Assembly: GCF_014650995.1 (NCBI RefSeq)
Contig: NZ_BMWA01000009.1
Span: forward strand, 171,611-235,610
Direction: 5' to 3'
DNA: 64,000 nt
Source: Streptomyces viridiviolaceus
GTDB taxonomy: Bacteria; Actinomycetota; Actinomycetes; Streptomycetales; Streptomycetaceae
The notes below the pieces were generated by a model that made no database searches, had not been told where the DNA came from, and saw only the letters and a program-made list of their open reading frames with translations. This document shows positions 41,992 to 49,938 of this stretch, piece by piece (positions within the stretch are counted from its first letter, which is position 1; every line of letters begins with the position of its first letter). Made by a program: the position numbers and the translations under genes.

Positions 41992-42813
41992 GTGCGTGTC
42001 GTGACGTGGAACCTGTGGTGGCGGTTCGGACCCTGGGAGGAGCGGCAGAAGGCGATCCTCGCCGTGCTGCGGGAGCTGCGGCCCGATGTCGTGGGGCTGC
42101 AGGAGGTGTGGGCCGCCGACAAGGGCGGGAACCTCGCCGAGTGGCTGGCCGGCGAACTCGGCCTGCACTGGACCTGGTCCGCCTCCGAGGCCCCGGGGCG
42201 GTGGCAGCGGCGCATCGGCGACGACACGGTCGGCATCGGCAACGCCGTGCTCAGCCGCTGGCCCGTCGTGGAGTGCGCGGCGCTGCGGCTGCCCGTCCCC
42301 GAGGAGTTCGACGACGGACGGCTCGCCCTCTACGCCCGGCTGGACGCCCCCGGCCACCGGGTGCCCTTCTTCACGGCCCACCTGACGTCGGTACCGGACG
42401 GCTCGGCCGTGCGGTGCGCGCAGGTCGACGCCCTCGCGCGGTTCGTCGCCGGGCACCGGCGGGGGACCGACTTCCCGGCCGTCGTCACCGGGGACTTCAA
42501 CGCCCGGCCGGACGACCCGGAGATCCGGCTGCTCGGCGGGTACGGCACGGATCCCGTCGCTGCGGGCCCGGCCCTCGTCGACGCCTGGGAGCACGCCGAC
42601 CCGGCGGCCCCGTCCGCGACCTGGGACGGGGCCAACCCGTACGTCGGGGCCTCCGGTGTCCCGGGCGTACGGATCGACTACGTCCACGTGGGGCCGCCGG
42701 GCCCGGGCGGCCTCGGGGGCGTGCGCGCGGTGCGGCGGGCCGGCGACGGCCCCGTGGACGGGGTGTGGCCGTCCGACCACGCGGCCGTCGTCGCCGACCT
42801 GGCGGGGGTCTGA
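41992..42813 (+). CDS. Endonuclease/exonuclease/phosphatase-family protein
   Basis: Encodes 273 residues from GTG 41992. The fold's landmarks are complete: VVTWNLWWRFGPWEERQKAILAVLRELRPDVVGLQEVW (Asn and Glu metal ligands), FTAHLTSVPDGSAVRCAQVDALARFV (His), VVTGDFNARPDDPEIRLL (D-x-N) and the final VWPSDHAAVVADL (S-D-H). The family spans exonuclease III, sphingomyelinases and inositol phosphatases. There is no signal peptide, so it acts in the cytoplasm. The specific substrate is open. It is convergent, with a six-base gap, to the PHP esterase gene. Confidence 0.95.
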   Translation: MRVVTWNLWWRFGPWEERQKAILAVLRELRPDVVGLQEVWAADKGGNLAEWLAGELGLHWTWSASEAPGRWQRRIGDDTVGIGNAVLSRWPVVECAALRLPVPEEFDDGRLALYARLDAPGHRVPFFTAHLTSVPDGSAVRCAQVDALARFVAGHRRGTDFPAVVTGDFNARPDDPEIRLLGGYGTDPVAAGPALVDAWEHADPAAPSATWDGANPYVGASGVPGVRIDYVHVGPPGPGGLGGVRAVRRAGDGPVDGVWPSDHAAVVADLAGV

Positions 42814-42819
42814 GGACGG

Positions 42820-44328
42820 TCAGCGCCGCCCGAGGAAGACCGGGTTGGTGAACGCCGCCAGCGCGCCCGGCAGCGGTCCCGCCGCCGTCTCGTGCCGCAA
42901 CTCCGCCCGTACGTAGGCGGCGTACGAGGCGGTGGTCCGCCACTCGACGACCCCCGAGCCCGACACCGGCAGCGGGGCACCGGTGAACAGCACGCCCTGG
43001 TCCGTGACGAAGCGGACCGTGCAGCGCGGCGCGCCGGTCACCTCCAGGCGTACGGTGACCGGGGTCTCGGGGTCCACGTGCAGCCGCTCGCCGATGCCGG
43101 CGTGCTCGCCCCGGCCGCCGGAGGCGGTGAAGGCCAGCGACACCTTCGAGGACTCGGCGACGTACGACCGTCCGGCCCGGATGCCCTCCTGGATCGCCTC
43201 GCGGGTCAGGTCGTCGGCGAGGACGACCGTCTGCGGGGACCCGACGGCGTCCGGGTCGCGGTGGGAGTCGCTGCTGCCCATCGCCGGGATCCAGTCTCGG
43301 CCGTCGCGCTCGGCGGCGACCAGCATGCCGTCCCAGTCGGCGAGCGCCACCTCGTCGTCGGGCGTGTAGGGGCCGTTCCACACCTCGACGGCGTCGGCCT
43401 CCCCGAAGCCGAACTTCCAGTTGCAGCCGATGCAGGTGGCGTGCGGGTGGGCCGGGACGACGAGGCCGCCGGCGCGGCGGATCTGGCGGGCGAACCGGCC
43501 GAAGCGGTTGTCGCGGGCCCGGTAGCGCCAGTCGACGAAGGTGCCCGGATCGGTGCCGATCGCCACCACGTGGCCGTTGCGGGTCGTGACCTCCTCGCCC
43601 AGCAGGATCAGCAGGTCGTCACCGGCCACGTCCGCCCAGTGCGCGTGCGCCGAGTGCGTGTTGTGCTCGGAGGAGTTGATGAAGTCCAGGCCGGCCGCCC
43701 GTGCGAGCGCCGCGATCTCGGCCGGGGTGCGGCGGCCGTCGGAGTACCAGGAGTGCAGGTGGCAGTCGCCCCGGTACCAGGAGCGGCCCCGGCCCTTGGC
43801 GCGGGACGGCGGGTAGACGGGCCGTACGGTCTCGCCCGGTTCCCCGTACGTCAGCGTGATCGTGATCTCGTACGACAGTCCCTGCGGGGCCACGGTGTAC
43901 GGGCCGAGCGCGATGTGCCAGGTGCCCGGCCGGACGGGCCCTGGGATGTAGCCGGGCGTGGCGTCGTCCGCCCGTACGAAGAACTCGGTGCGCGCGCCGC
44001 CCGACCAGCCGCGGAAGCCACGGCCGCCCAGGTCGGTGCCGCGCTCGTCGAAGATGCCGATGTCGAGGGCGTTGCCCGGGGTGCCGGCCGGGACGGCGGG
44101 CCGGTCGTAGGTGTAGGCGACCCTGATCTCCCGCACACCGGCCGGGACTTCGACCGGAACGTACACGAAGTCGGGCGAGCCGGTGGGCAGGGTGCCGCGC
44201 ACGGTTCTCGTCTGCTGGTCCCGGCCTGCCGCTGAAGCGAAGCTCACGGTTCCCAACGTAAGCGCGGCGGCGGCGCCCGTCACGAACACCGCGCGTCTGC
44301 CGATTCCGGCGTGGTCGTCCTCGCACAT
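42820..44328 (-). CDS. Exported PHP-domain metallo-esterase (CehA/McbA-like)
   Basis: Encodes 502 residues from ATG 44328. A Tat-like leader (GIGRRAVFVTGAAAALTLGTVSFASAAG) indicates export of a folded metalloprotein. Then comes an N-terminal beta domain, and from ~residue 185 the PHP domain: WYRGDCHLHSWYSDGRRTPAEIAALARAAGLDFINSSEHNTHSAH, GGLVVPAHPHATC, AMGSSDSHR. These supply the His/Asp/Glu metal cluster. Relatives hydrolyse phosphoesters or carbamates. The GGGAG Shine-Dalgarno site is nine bases from the ATG. It is divergent from fbiC. Confidence 0.92.
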   Translation of the reverse strand: MCEDDHAGIGRRAVFVTGAAAALTLGTVSFASAAGRDQQTRTVRGTLPTGSPDFVYVPVEVPAGVREIRVAYTYDRPAVPAGTPGNALDIGIFDERGTDLGGRGFRGWSGGARTEFFVRADDATPGYIPGPVRPGTWHIALGPYTVAPQGLSYEITITLTYGEPGETVRPVYPPSRAKGRGRSWYRGDCHLHSWYSDGRRTPAEIAALARAAGLDFINSSEHNTHSAHAHWADVAGDDLLILLGEEVTTRNGHVVAIGTDPGTFVDWRYRARDNRFGRFARQIRRAGGLVVPAHPHATCIGCNWKFGFGEADAVEVWNGPYTPDDEVALADWDGMLVAAERDGRDWIPAMGSSDSHRDPDAVGSPQTVVLADDLTREAIQEGIRAGRSYVAESSKVSLAFTASGGRGEHAGIGERLHVDPETPVTVRLEVTGAPRCTVRFVTDQGVLFTGAPLPVSGSGVVEWRTTASYAAYVRAELRHETAAGPLPGALAAFTNPVFLGRR

Positions 44329-44566
44329 GCTGCTGCTCCCAGGGTGTCGGGTGAGTGCCGTGGGTGGTGCAGGGGTGGTGCGTGCAACCTTGGTATTGAG
44401 CCGTGAACTCCCGTGCAAGGAAAGGGGGGCGGCGGATTTCGGGCGAAGGGCCGCGGGGTGGACCGCGGCGGACCGGGGCGGACGGCGTGGCCGGCCACCG
44501 GGTGGACCGTGCAGGGGACCGCGCGATGGGGCGGCGCCGGGCGGCGCGTCCCGATCATGCCGCTCG

Positions 44567-44572
44567 TATGCT
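44567..44572 (+). promoter_or_regulatory. Leaderless-type -10 element of fbiC
   Basis: TATGCT ends six bases before the fbiC ATG at 44579, so transcription should begin at or next to the start codon. A GAAGG directly abutting the ATG is too close to act as a ribosome site. Confidence 0.55.
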
Positions 44573-44578
44573 CGAAGG

Positions 44579-47164
44579 ATGACGACTTCCGCGACCTCCG
44601 GAACCGGCCCGACCGAGAACTCCATGCGTCGCGCCCTCAAACGCGCCCGGGACGGCGTCGCCCTCGACGTCTCCGAGGCGGCGGTACTGCTCCAGGCCCG
44701 CGGCGAGCAGCTCGACGACCTCGCCGCCTCCGCCGCGCGGGTACGGGACGCGGGTCTCGACGCGGCGGGCCGCCCCGGCGTCATCACGTACTCGAAGAGC
44801 GTCTTCATCCCCCTGACCCGGCTGTGCCGGGACAAGTGCCACTACTGCACCTTCGTCACCGTCCCCGGCAAGCTGCGCCGTGCCGGGCACGGGATGTTCA
44901 TGTCGCCGGACGAGGTGCTCGACATCGCCCGCAAGGGCGCGGCCCTCGGCTGCAAAGAAGCCCTGATCACCCTCGGCGACAAGCCCGAGGACCGCTGGCC
45001 GGAGGCGCGCGAGTGGCTCGACGCGCACGGCTACGACGACACGATCGCCTACGTCCGTGCCGTCTCCATCCGCATCCTGGAGGAGACCGGCCTGCTGCCC
45101 CACCTGAACCCGGGGGTCCTGACCTGGACGGACTTCCAGCGCCTGAAGCCGGTCGCCCCCTCCATGGGCATGATGCTGGAGACGACGGCGACCCGCCTGT
45201 GGTCCGAGCCCGGCGGCCCGCACCACGGTTCCCCGGACAAGGAACCGGCTGTCCGGCTGCGCGTCCTGGAGGACGCCGGCCGCTCCTCCGTGCCCTTCAC
45301 CTCCGGGATCCTCATCGGCATCGGCGAGACGTACGAGGAGCGCGCCGAGTCGCTGTTCGCGCTGCGGAAGGTGGCGCGGGCCTACCACGGCATCCAGGAA
45401 CTGATCATCCAGAACTTCCGCGCCAAGCCGGACACCGCGATGCGCGGCATGCCCGACGCGGAACTGGACGAACTGGTCGCGACGGTCGCCGTCGCCCGGC
45501 ACATCATGGGCCCGTCCGCCTGCCTCCAGGCCCCGCCGAACCTGGTGGACGCCGAGTACGAGCGGCTGATCGGCGCCGGCATCGACGACTGGGGCGGGGT
45601 CTCCCCGCTGACCATCGACCACGTCAACCCCGAGCGTCCCTGGCCGCAGATCGAGGAACTCGCCGAGAAGTCCCGGGCGGCCGGTTTCGAACTGCGCGAA
45701 CGCCTCTGCGTCTACCCGGAGTTCGTCACGCGCGGCGAACCCTGGCTGGACCCGCGCCTGCGCCCGCACGTGTCCGCTCTGGCCGACCCGGTCACGGGGC
45801 TGGCCCGCGAGGACGCGACGGTCGAGGGCCGGCCGTGGCAGGAGCCGGACGAGGCGTTCACCGCGAGCGGCCGCACCGACCTGCACCGCACCATCGACAC
45901 CGACGGCCGTACCTCCGATCGCCGCGACGACTTCGACGAGGTGTACGGCGACTGGGGCGCCCTGCGCGAGGCCGCCGCCCCCGGCCTGGCGCCCGAGCGC
46001 ATCGACACCGACGTGCGCCAGGCCCTGGCGACGGCGGCCGACGACCCGACGAAGCTGACGGACGAGGAGGCGCTGGCCCTCCTCCACGCGGACGGCCCGG
46101 CACTGGACGCCCTGTGCCGGATCGCGGACGACGTGCGCAGGGCGGCGGTCGGCGACGACGTGACGTACATCGTCACGCGGAACATCAACTTCACCAACGT
46201 CTGCTACACCGGCTGCCGTTTCTGCGCCTTCGCCCAGCGCCGCACGGACGCCGACGCCTACACGCTCTCCCTGGACCAGGTGGCCGACCGCGCCCAGCAG
46301 GCGTGGGACGTGGGCGCCGTGGAGGTCTGCATGCAGGGCGGCATCCACCCGGACCTGCCGGGCACGGCGTACTTCGACATCGCGAAGGCGGTGAAGGAGC
46401 GGGTCCCCGGCATGCATGTGCACGCCTTCTCCCCGATGGAGGTGGTCAACGGGGCCACGCGCACCGGGATGTCCGTCCGCGAATGGCTGACGGCGGCCAA
46501 GGAGGCGGGCCTGGACTCGATCCCGGGCACGGCGGCGGAGATCCTGGACGACGAGGTCCGCTGGATCCTCACCAAGGGCAAGCTGCCGGCGGCGACCTGG
46601 ATCGAGGTCGTCGAGACGGCGCACGAGCTGGGCATCCGCTCGTCCTCGACGATGATGTACGGCCACGTCGACCAGCCCCGCCACTGGCTCGGCCACCTGC
46701 GCACGCTGGCCGGCATCCAGCAGCGGACGGGCGGCTTCACGGAGTTCGTGACACTGCCGTTCATCCACACCAACGCGCCGGTGTACCTGGCGGGCATCGC
46801 ACGGCCCGGTCCGACCACGCGCGACAACCGGGCGGTGACGGCGATGGCCCGCCTCCTCCTGCACCCGCACATCACCAACATCCAGACGAGCTGGGTGAAA
46901 CTGGGCACGGAGGGTGCGGCGGAGATGCTCCGCTCCGGCGCGAACGACCTCGGCGGCACGCTCATGGAGGAGACGATCTCGCGGATGGCGGGCTCGTCGT
47001 ACGGCTCCTACAAGTCGGTCAAGGACCTGATCGCGGTCGCGGACGCCGCCGGCCGCCCGGCGAGGCCCCGGACCACGCTGTACGGCGAGGTGCCGGAGGA
47101 ACGGCAGCGGGCCGCGCAGGCGTCCGACGGGCATCTGCCGGAGCTGCTGCCCGTGCTGGACTGA
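44579..47164 (+). CDS. fbiC: Bifunctional FO synthase (CofG + CofH)
   Basis: Encodes 861 residues, the size of actinobacterial FbiC. It has two radical-SAM halves, each with the CX3CX2C cluster motif: CRDKCHYC near residue 83 (CofG half) and CYTGCRFC near residue 541 (CofH half). These are followed by family words such as ALITLGDKPEDRWPEAREWL and VEVCMQGGIHPDLPGTAYFD. The enzyme joins tyrosine and the pyrimidine of riboflavin synthesis to make FO, the chromophore of F420. Its product supports the F420-type reductase at 41488 and possibly others in the window. High confidence. Confidence 0.98.
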   Translation: MTTSATSGTGPTENSMRRALKRARDGVALDVSEAAVLLQARGEQLDDLAASAARVRDAGLDAAGRPGVITYSKSVFIPLTRLCRDKCHYCTFVTVPGKLRRAGHGMFMSPDEVLDIARKGAALGCKEALITLGDKPEDRWPEAREWLDAHGYDDTIAYVRAVSIRILEETGLLPHLNPGVLTWTDFQRLKPVAPSMGMMLETTATRLWSEPGGPHHGSPDKEPAVRLRVLEDAGRSSVPFTSGILIGIGETYEERAESLFALRKVARAYHGIQELIIQNFRAKPDTAMRGMPDAELDELVATVAVARHIMGPSACLQAPPNLVDAEYERLIGAGIDDWGGVSPLTIDHVNPERPWPQIEELAEKSRAAGFELRERLCVYPEFVTRGEPWLDPRLRPHVSALADPVTGLAREDATVEGRPWQEPDEAFTASGRTDLHRTIDTDGRTSDRRDDFDEVYGDWGALREAAAPGLAPERIDTDVRQALATAADDPTKLTDEEALALLHADGPALDALCRIADDVRRAAVGDDVTYIVTRNINFTNVCYTGCRFCAFAQRRTDADAYTLSLDQVADRAQQAWDVGAVEVCMQGGIHPDLPGTAYFDIAKAVKERVPGMHVHAFSPMEVVNGATRTGMSVREWLTAAKEAGLDSIPGTAAEILDDEVRWILTKGKLPAATWIEVVETAHELGIRSSSTMMYGHVDQPRHWLGHLRTLAGIQQRTGGFTEFVTLPFIHTNAPVYLAGIARPGPTTRDNRAVTAMARLLLHPHITNIQTSWVKLGTEGAAEMLRSGANDLGGTLMEETISRMAGSSYGSYKSVKDLIAVADAAGRPARPRTTLYGEVPEERQRAAQASDGHLPELLPVLD

Positions 47165-47204
47165 GGCCGGGACCGCGGCCGGACGGGCGCGGGGACGCTC
47201 ACAG

Positions 47205-47235
47205 TAGGATGATCGGACCCCCGGTGTGTCGGGGG
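47205..47235 (+). promoter_or_regulatory. Promoter -10 and leader hairpin before the L,D-transpeptidase-like gene
   Basis: TAGGAT (47205-47210) is a good -10, although no matching -35 is evident. It is followed by the hairpin CCCCCG-GTGTGT-CGGGGG (47218-47235), 12 bases before the GAGGAG ribosome site (47248-47253). The hairpin may instead end fbiC transcription. Confidence 0.45.
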
Positions 47236-47257
47236 GTTCTCGTAGCTGAGGAGATGC

Positions 47258-47827
47258 GTGCCCGTGCCTGCCCGACTTCCCTCGTGGGCCTGGGTCTCCG
47301 GTCTGACCGTGGGGGCGATCGCGGCGGTGGCCGTCCTGACCGTGCAGGCGGACCGGGGGCCCCACCCCACCGCCTCGGTCGCCAGGCCGAGCGCCACGGC
47401 GTCGGCGGGCGCGCAGCCGGCGCCGGAGGCGTCGCGGCCGGCCGCCGTGCCGGAGGGTTCCGGCACCGGCCGGCGCGTGGTGTACTCCCTCGGCCAGAAG
47501 CGGGTCTGGCTGGTCGACGCCAGCGACGCGGGGCGGCGGACGTTCACCGTGTGGCCGGGGACGGTCGGCCCCGACCCCGGCACCTACACGATCGGGACCC
47601 GCACCGAGGGGGCGACGACCGGCTCCGACGGCGTGAGGATCGAGCACATCGTCTACTTCGCCCTCCAGGACGGTGTCTCGGTCGCCTTTTCCAACGCCGT
47701 CGACGGCTCCTCGCCGCCACCGCCCGCCTCCGGCGCGAAGACCGGCGGCATCCGCATGCACAAGGCGGACGGTGACGCGCTGTGGGCGTTCGGGACGACC
47801 GGGACGAGGGTCGTCGTCGTCAAGTAG
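47258..47827 (+). CDS. Exported YkuD (L,D-transpeptidase)-like protein lacking the catalytic cysteine
   Basis: Encodes 189 residues from GTG 47258 (GAGGAG upstream). There is an N-terminal signal/anchor (LPSWAWVSGLTVGAIAAVAVLTVQA), then a Ser/Ala/Pro linker, then a domain that follows the YkuD layout: RRVVYSLGQKRVWLVDASDAGRRTFTVWPGTVGPDPGTYTIG, IEHIVYFALQDGVSVAFSNAVDG, GGIRMHKADGDALWAFGTTGTRVVVV. In active enzymes the last block reads SHGCIR or similar; here the cysteine is glycine, and the upstream histidine motif is FSNAVDG. So it probably does not cross-link peptidoglycan but may bind it. The fold assignment is by pattern only. Confidence 0.75.
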   Translation: MPVPARLPSWAWVSGLTVGAIAAVAVLTVQADRGPHPTASVARPSATASAGAQPAPEASRPAAVPEGSGTGRRVVYSLGQKRVWLVDASDAGRRTFTVWPGTVGPDPGTYTIGTRTEGATTGSDGVRIEHIVYFALQDGVSVAFSNAVDGSSPPPPASGAKTGGIRMHKADGDALWAFGTTGTRVVVVK

Positions 47828-48320
47828 CCCGGCCGGTCCGCTCACCGGCCAGCTGCACGACCAGCAGGACCACGCCGCTCATCAGGAACGCCCGCGTCGC
47901 CGCGTCCAGCCCGTTCCAGTCCTCGGACTGCCACATCGCGAACCACTCGCCGCCGATGCCGATGAAACCGGCGCCGAAGAGCAGCATCACCATCAGCAGG
48001 CCGTAGGTGGAGACCGTCCGGGCCTGTGCGCGCCCCCGGAGCCAGAACCAGGTGCCGGCGATCAGCACGAGGGCCGCGACCGTCTCCCAGACGATGATCG
48101 CCACGTACGCCGCGTTCTGTAAGCCCTCGCTGGTGACGGCCCGCCACATCAGGTCGTCGTCCTTGAAGGTGGTGTCCATGGCGAGCACGTGCTGGACGAA
48201 GGCCTGGTTGGTCCCGAAGTCGGTGATGTTCCCGAAGGCCACGAGGGTCATGTAGAGGGCGACGGTGCCCGTGAGCAGGGCCGCGGTCAGGGGCAGGGCC
48301 CGCGAGGTGGTGGTGGTCAT
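47820..48320 (-). CDS. DUF2165-type small integral membrane protein
   Basis: Encodes 166 residues from ATG 48320 (GAGGTGG upstream). Four membrane helices: LPLTAALLTGTVALYMTLVAFGNI, AAYVAIIVWETVAALVLIAGTWFWL, TYGLLMVMLLFGAGFIGIGGEWFAMW and AFLMSGVVLLVVQLA. The NITDFGTNQAFVQHVLAMDTTFKDDDLMWRAV segment after helix 1 is characteristic of the DUF2165 family. Function unknown. Its stop overlaps the stop of the convergent gene by eight bases. Confidence 0.93.
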   Translation of the reverse strand: MTTTTSRALPLTAALLTGTVALYMTLVAFGNITDFGTNQAFVQHVLAMDTTFKDDDLMWRAVTSEGLQNAAYVAIIVWETVAALVLIAGTWFWLRGRAQARTVSTYGLLMVMLLFGAGFIGIGGEWFAMWQSEDWNGLDAATRAFLMSGVVLLVVQLAGERTGRAT

Positions 48321-48738
48321 GCCCACCTCATTCCCCGTGGGACCGGCGCTCATCCGACGCGTCGCCCGCGGGGCGTGGGAGGCCGGGGCCGCCGTGGCGA
48401 CGGGGCCGTGAGGCCGGTGAGCAGCGCGGCGGCCGACAGGACGCCCGCCATGCCGACACGTGTCTTCCGGGTCATGACCGGCATCGTTCTGCGGCCGGAC
48501 GGGCGGCAGGTCAACCGATCGTCGACCGGAGGGGTCGGCCGGGCGTCCTGACGGTACCGGCGAACTCCGTCCGGGTGGCGTTCGTGAAGGGCGCCCCCGT
48601 TGCCGGTACGGCTGATAACCGACCACTTCCGACCAGTCGGGCCACACTTCCCATACCGTTCCGCGCCCTGAACCGACAGCCTCCGTTCGATTACAGTGCT
48701 GGGCGTCGTACGGACGCACGGTGCCCGGGGAGGTCAAG
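48321..48738. other. Gap with a short signal-peptide-like ORF (minus, 48350-48475)
   Basis: The 418 bases hold no full gene. On the minus strand ATG 48475 opens 41 codons beginning MTRKTRVGMAGVLSAAALLTGLTAP, a convincing export signal, followed by a Pro/Arg-rich tail that stops at 48350. In the neighbouring frame the sequence continues as VATAAPASHAPRAT, more like a mature secreted N-terminus. This may be a decayed or frameshifted small secreted protein. No ribosome site was found. Confidence 0.35.
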
Positions 48739-49854
48739 GTGGGTGCGACAGCCGGGCCCGTCTGGGGCCGTGCCGAGCAGCAGGACTTCCGGAGCCGGGT
48801 GCGCGGGACGCTGCTCGGGGTCGCCGTCGGTGACGCGCTGGGCGCGCCCGTCGACGGGCTGGGCAGCGAGGAGCTCCTGGAGGCGTTCGGTGCCGAGGGC
48901 CTCGCCGATCTGGCGTCCGCCTACGGGCGGCGCGGTGCCGTCACCCACCTCACGCAGCTCACCCTGTTCTCCGTCGACGGGCTGATCCGCGCCCAGGTAC
49001 GGCGGGACACCGGCGCCTGGCATCCGCCGACCGACCTGCACCGGGCGTACCTGCGGTGGGCGGCCACCCAGCGTGACTGGGGACCGGACGAGCGGCGCAA
49101 GGACGACGGGTGGCTGGCCCGCGAGGAGTGGCTGTACGCCCGCCGGGACGCGACGCGCGCGCTGCTGCTCGGGCTGGGCGACGAGACCATGGGCACCCCT
49201 GAGGCGCCCAAGAACCCCGGTGAGCGCGGGCCCGAGGCCGTCGGCAGGTCCGCTCCCTTCGGGCTGCTGGTGGGATGGGAGCCGCAGCTGGTCGCCCAGC
49301 TCGCCGTGGAGTGCGCGGCGCAGACCCACGGCCACCCCACCGCCTGCCTGGCGGCGGGCGCGTACGCCGTGATCGTGCACGGCCTGGCACGCGGCGAGAG
49401 CGTGGACGGGGCCGTGCAGCGGGCTCTCGCCCTGCTCGCCGCCCGGCCCGGTCACCAGCCGGTGTCGGACGCGCTCCAGCACGCGCTGGGCGCGGTGCGG
49501 CAGGGGCTGCCCACCCCGGCGCGGGTGACCGAGCTGGTCGGGGAGGGCACCGCGGAGGGCGTCACGGCGGCGGCCGTGTACTGCGCCCTCGTCGGCGAGG
49601 ACGTCCGGCACGGGCTGCGTCTCGCCGTCAACCACGGTGGGCCCTCGGCCGCGACGGGCGCCCTGACGGGCGGGCTGCTCGGCGCCCTGCACGGCGAGAC
49701 GGCCCTCCCGCCGGCCTGGCTGGCCGAGCTGGAGGGCCGCCCCACGATCCTGGAACTGGCCGACGACTTCGCCATGGAGATGACCCAGGGCCCCGCGCTG
49801 CACGGACCGGCGGGATCGTCCCCGGGGTGGCTGGCGCGATACCCCAGGGCGTGA
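48739..49854 (+). CDS. ADP-ribosylglycohydrolase-like protein with altered metal sites
   Basis: Encodes 371 residues from GTG 48739, behind GGGGAGG; GTG 48721 lies ahead of that site. The fold is of the DraG type: RVRGTLLGVAVGDALGAPVDGL at the start, repeated helices (QLAVECAAQTHGHPTACLAAGAYAVIVHGLARGESVDGAVQRAL), and RLAVNHGGPSAATGALTGGLLGALHG near residue 295. Active members carry acidic metal ligands in a TDDT motif and in a GGDxD motif. Here the matching places read THLTQ (near residue 72) and HGGPSAA, with the aspartates gone. It is probably a non-catalytic ADP-ribose-binding or structural relative. Confidence 0.87.
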   Translation: MGATAGPVWGRAEQQDFRSRVRGTLLGVAVGDALGAPVDGLGSEELLEAFGAEGLADLASAYGRRGAVTHLTQLTLFSVDGLIRAQVRRDTGAWHPPTDLHRAYLRWAATQRDWGPDERRKDDGWLAREEWLYARRDATRALLLGLGDETMGTPEAPKNPGERGPEAVGRSAPFGLLVGWEPQLVAQLAVECAAQTHGHPTACLAAGAYAVIVHGLARGESVDGAVQRALALLAARPGHQPVSDALQHALGAVRQGLPTPARVTELVGEGTAEGVTAAAVYCALVGEDVRHGLRLAVNHGGPSAATGALTGGLLGALHGETALPPAWLAELEGRPTILELADDFAMEMTQGPALHGPAGSSPGWLARYPRA

Positions 49855-49938
49855 ACTCCGGGTCCGCCGGGCGCGGCCCCAGGGCCCGTCCGACGATCCC
49901 CGCCCGCCCCGCGACCCGTGCGCGGCCCCGGTTCTGCC

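Noticed and set aside
44555..47845. 1096-codon minus-strand ORF opposite fbiC
   Set aside because: fbiC has both radical-SAM motifs; the antisense product is Gly/Arg/Val-rich without domains.
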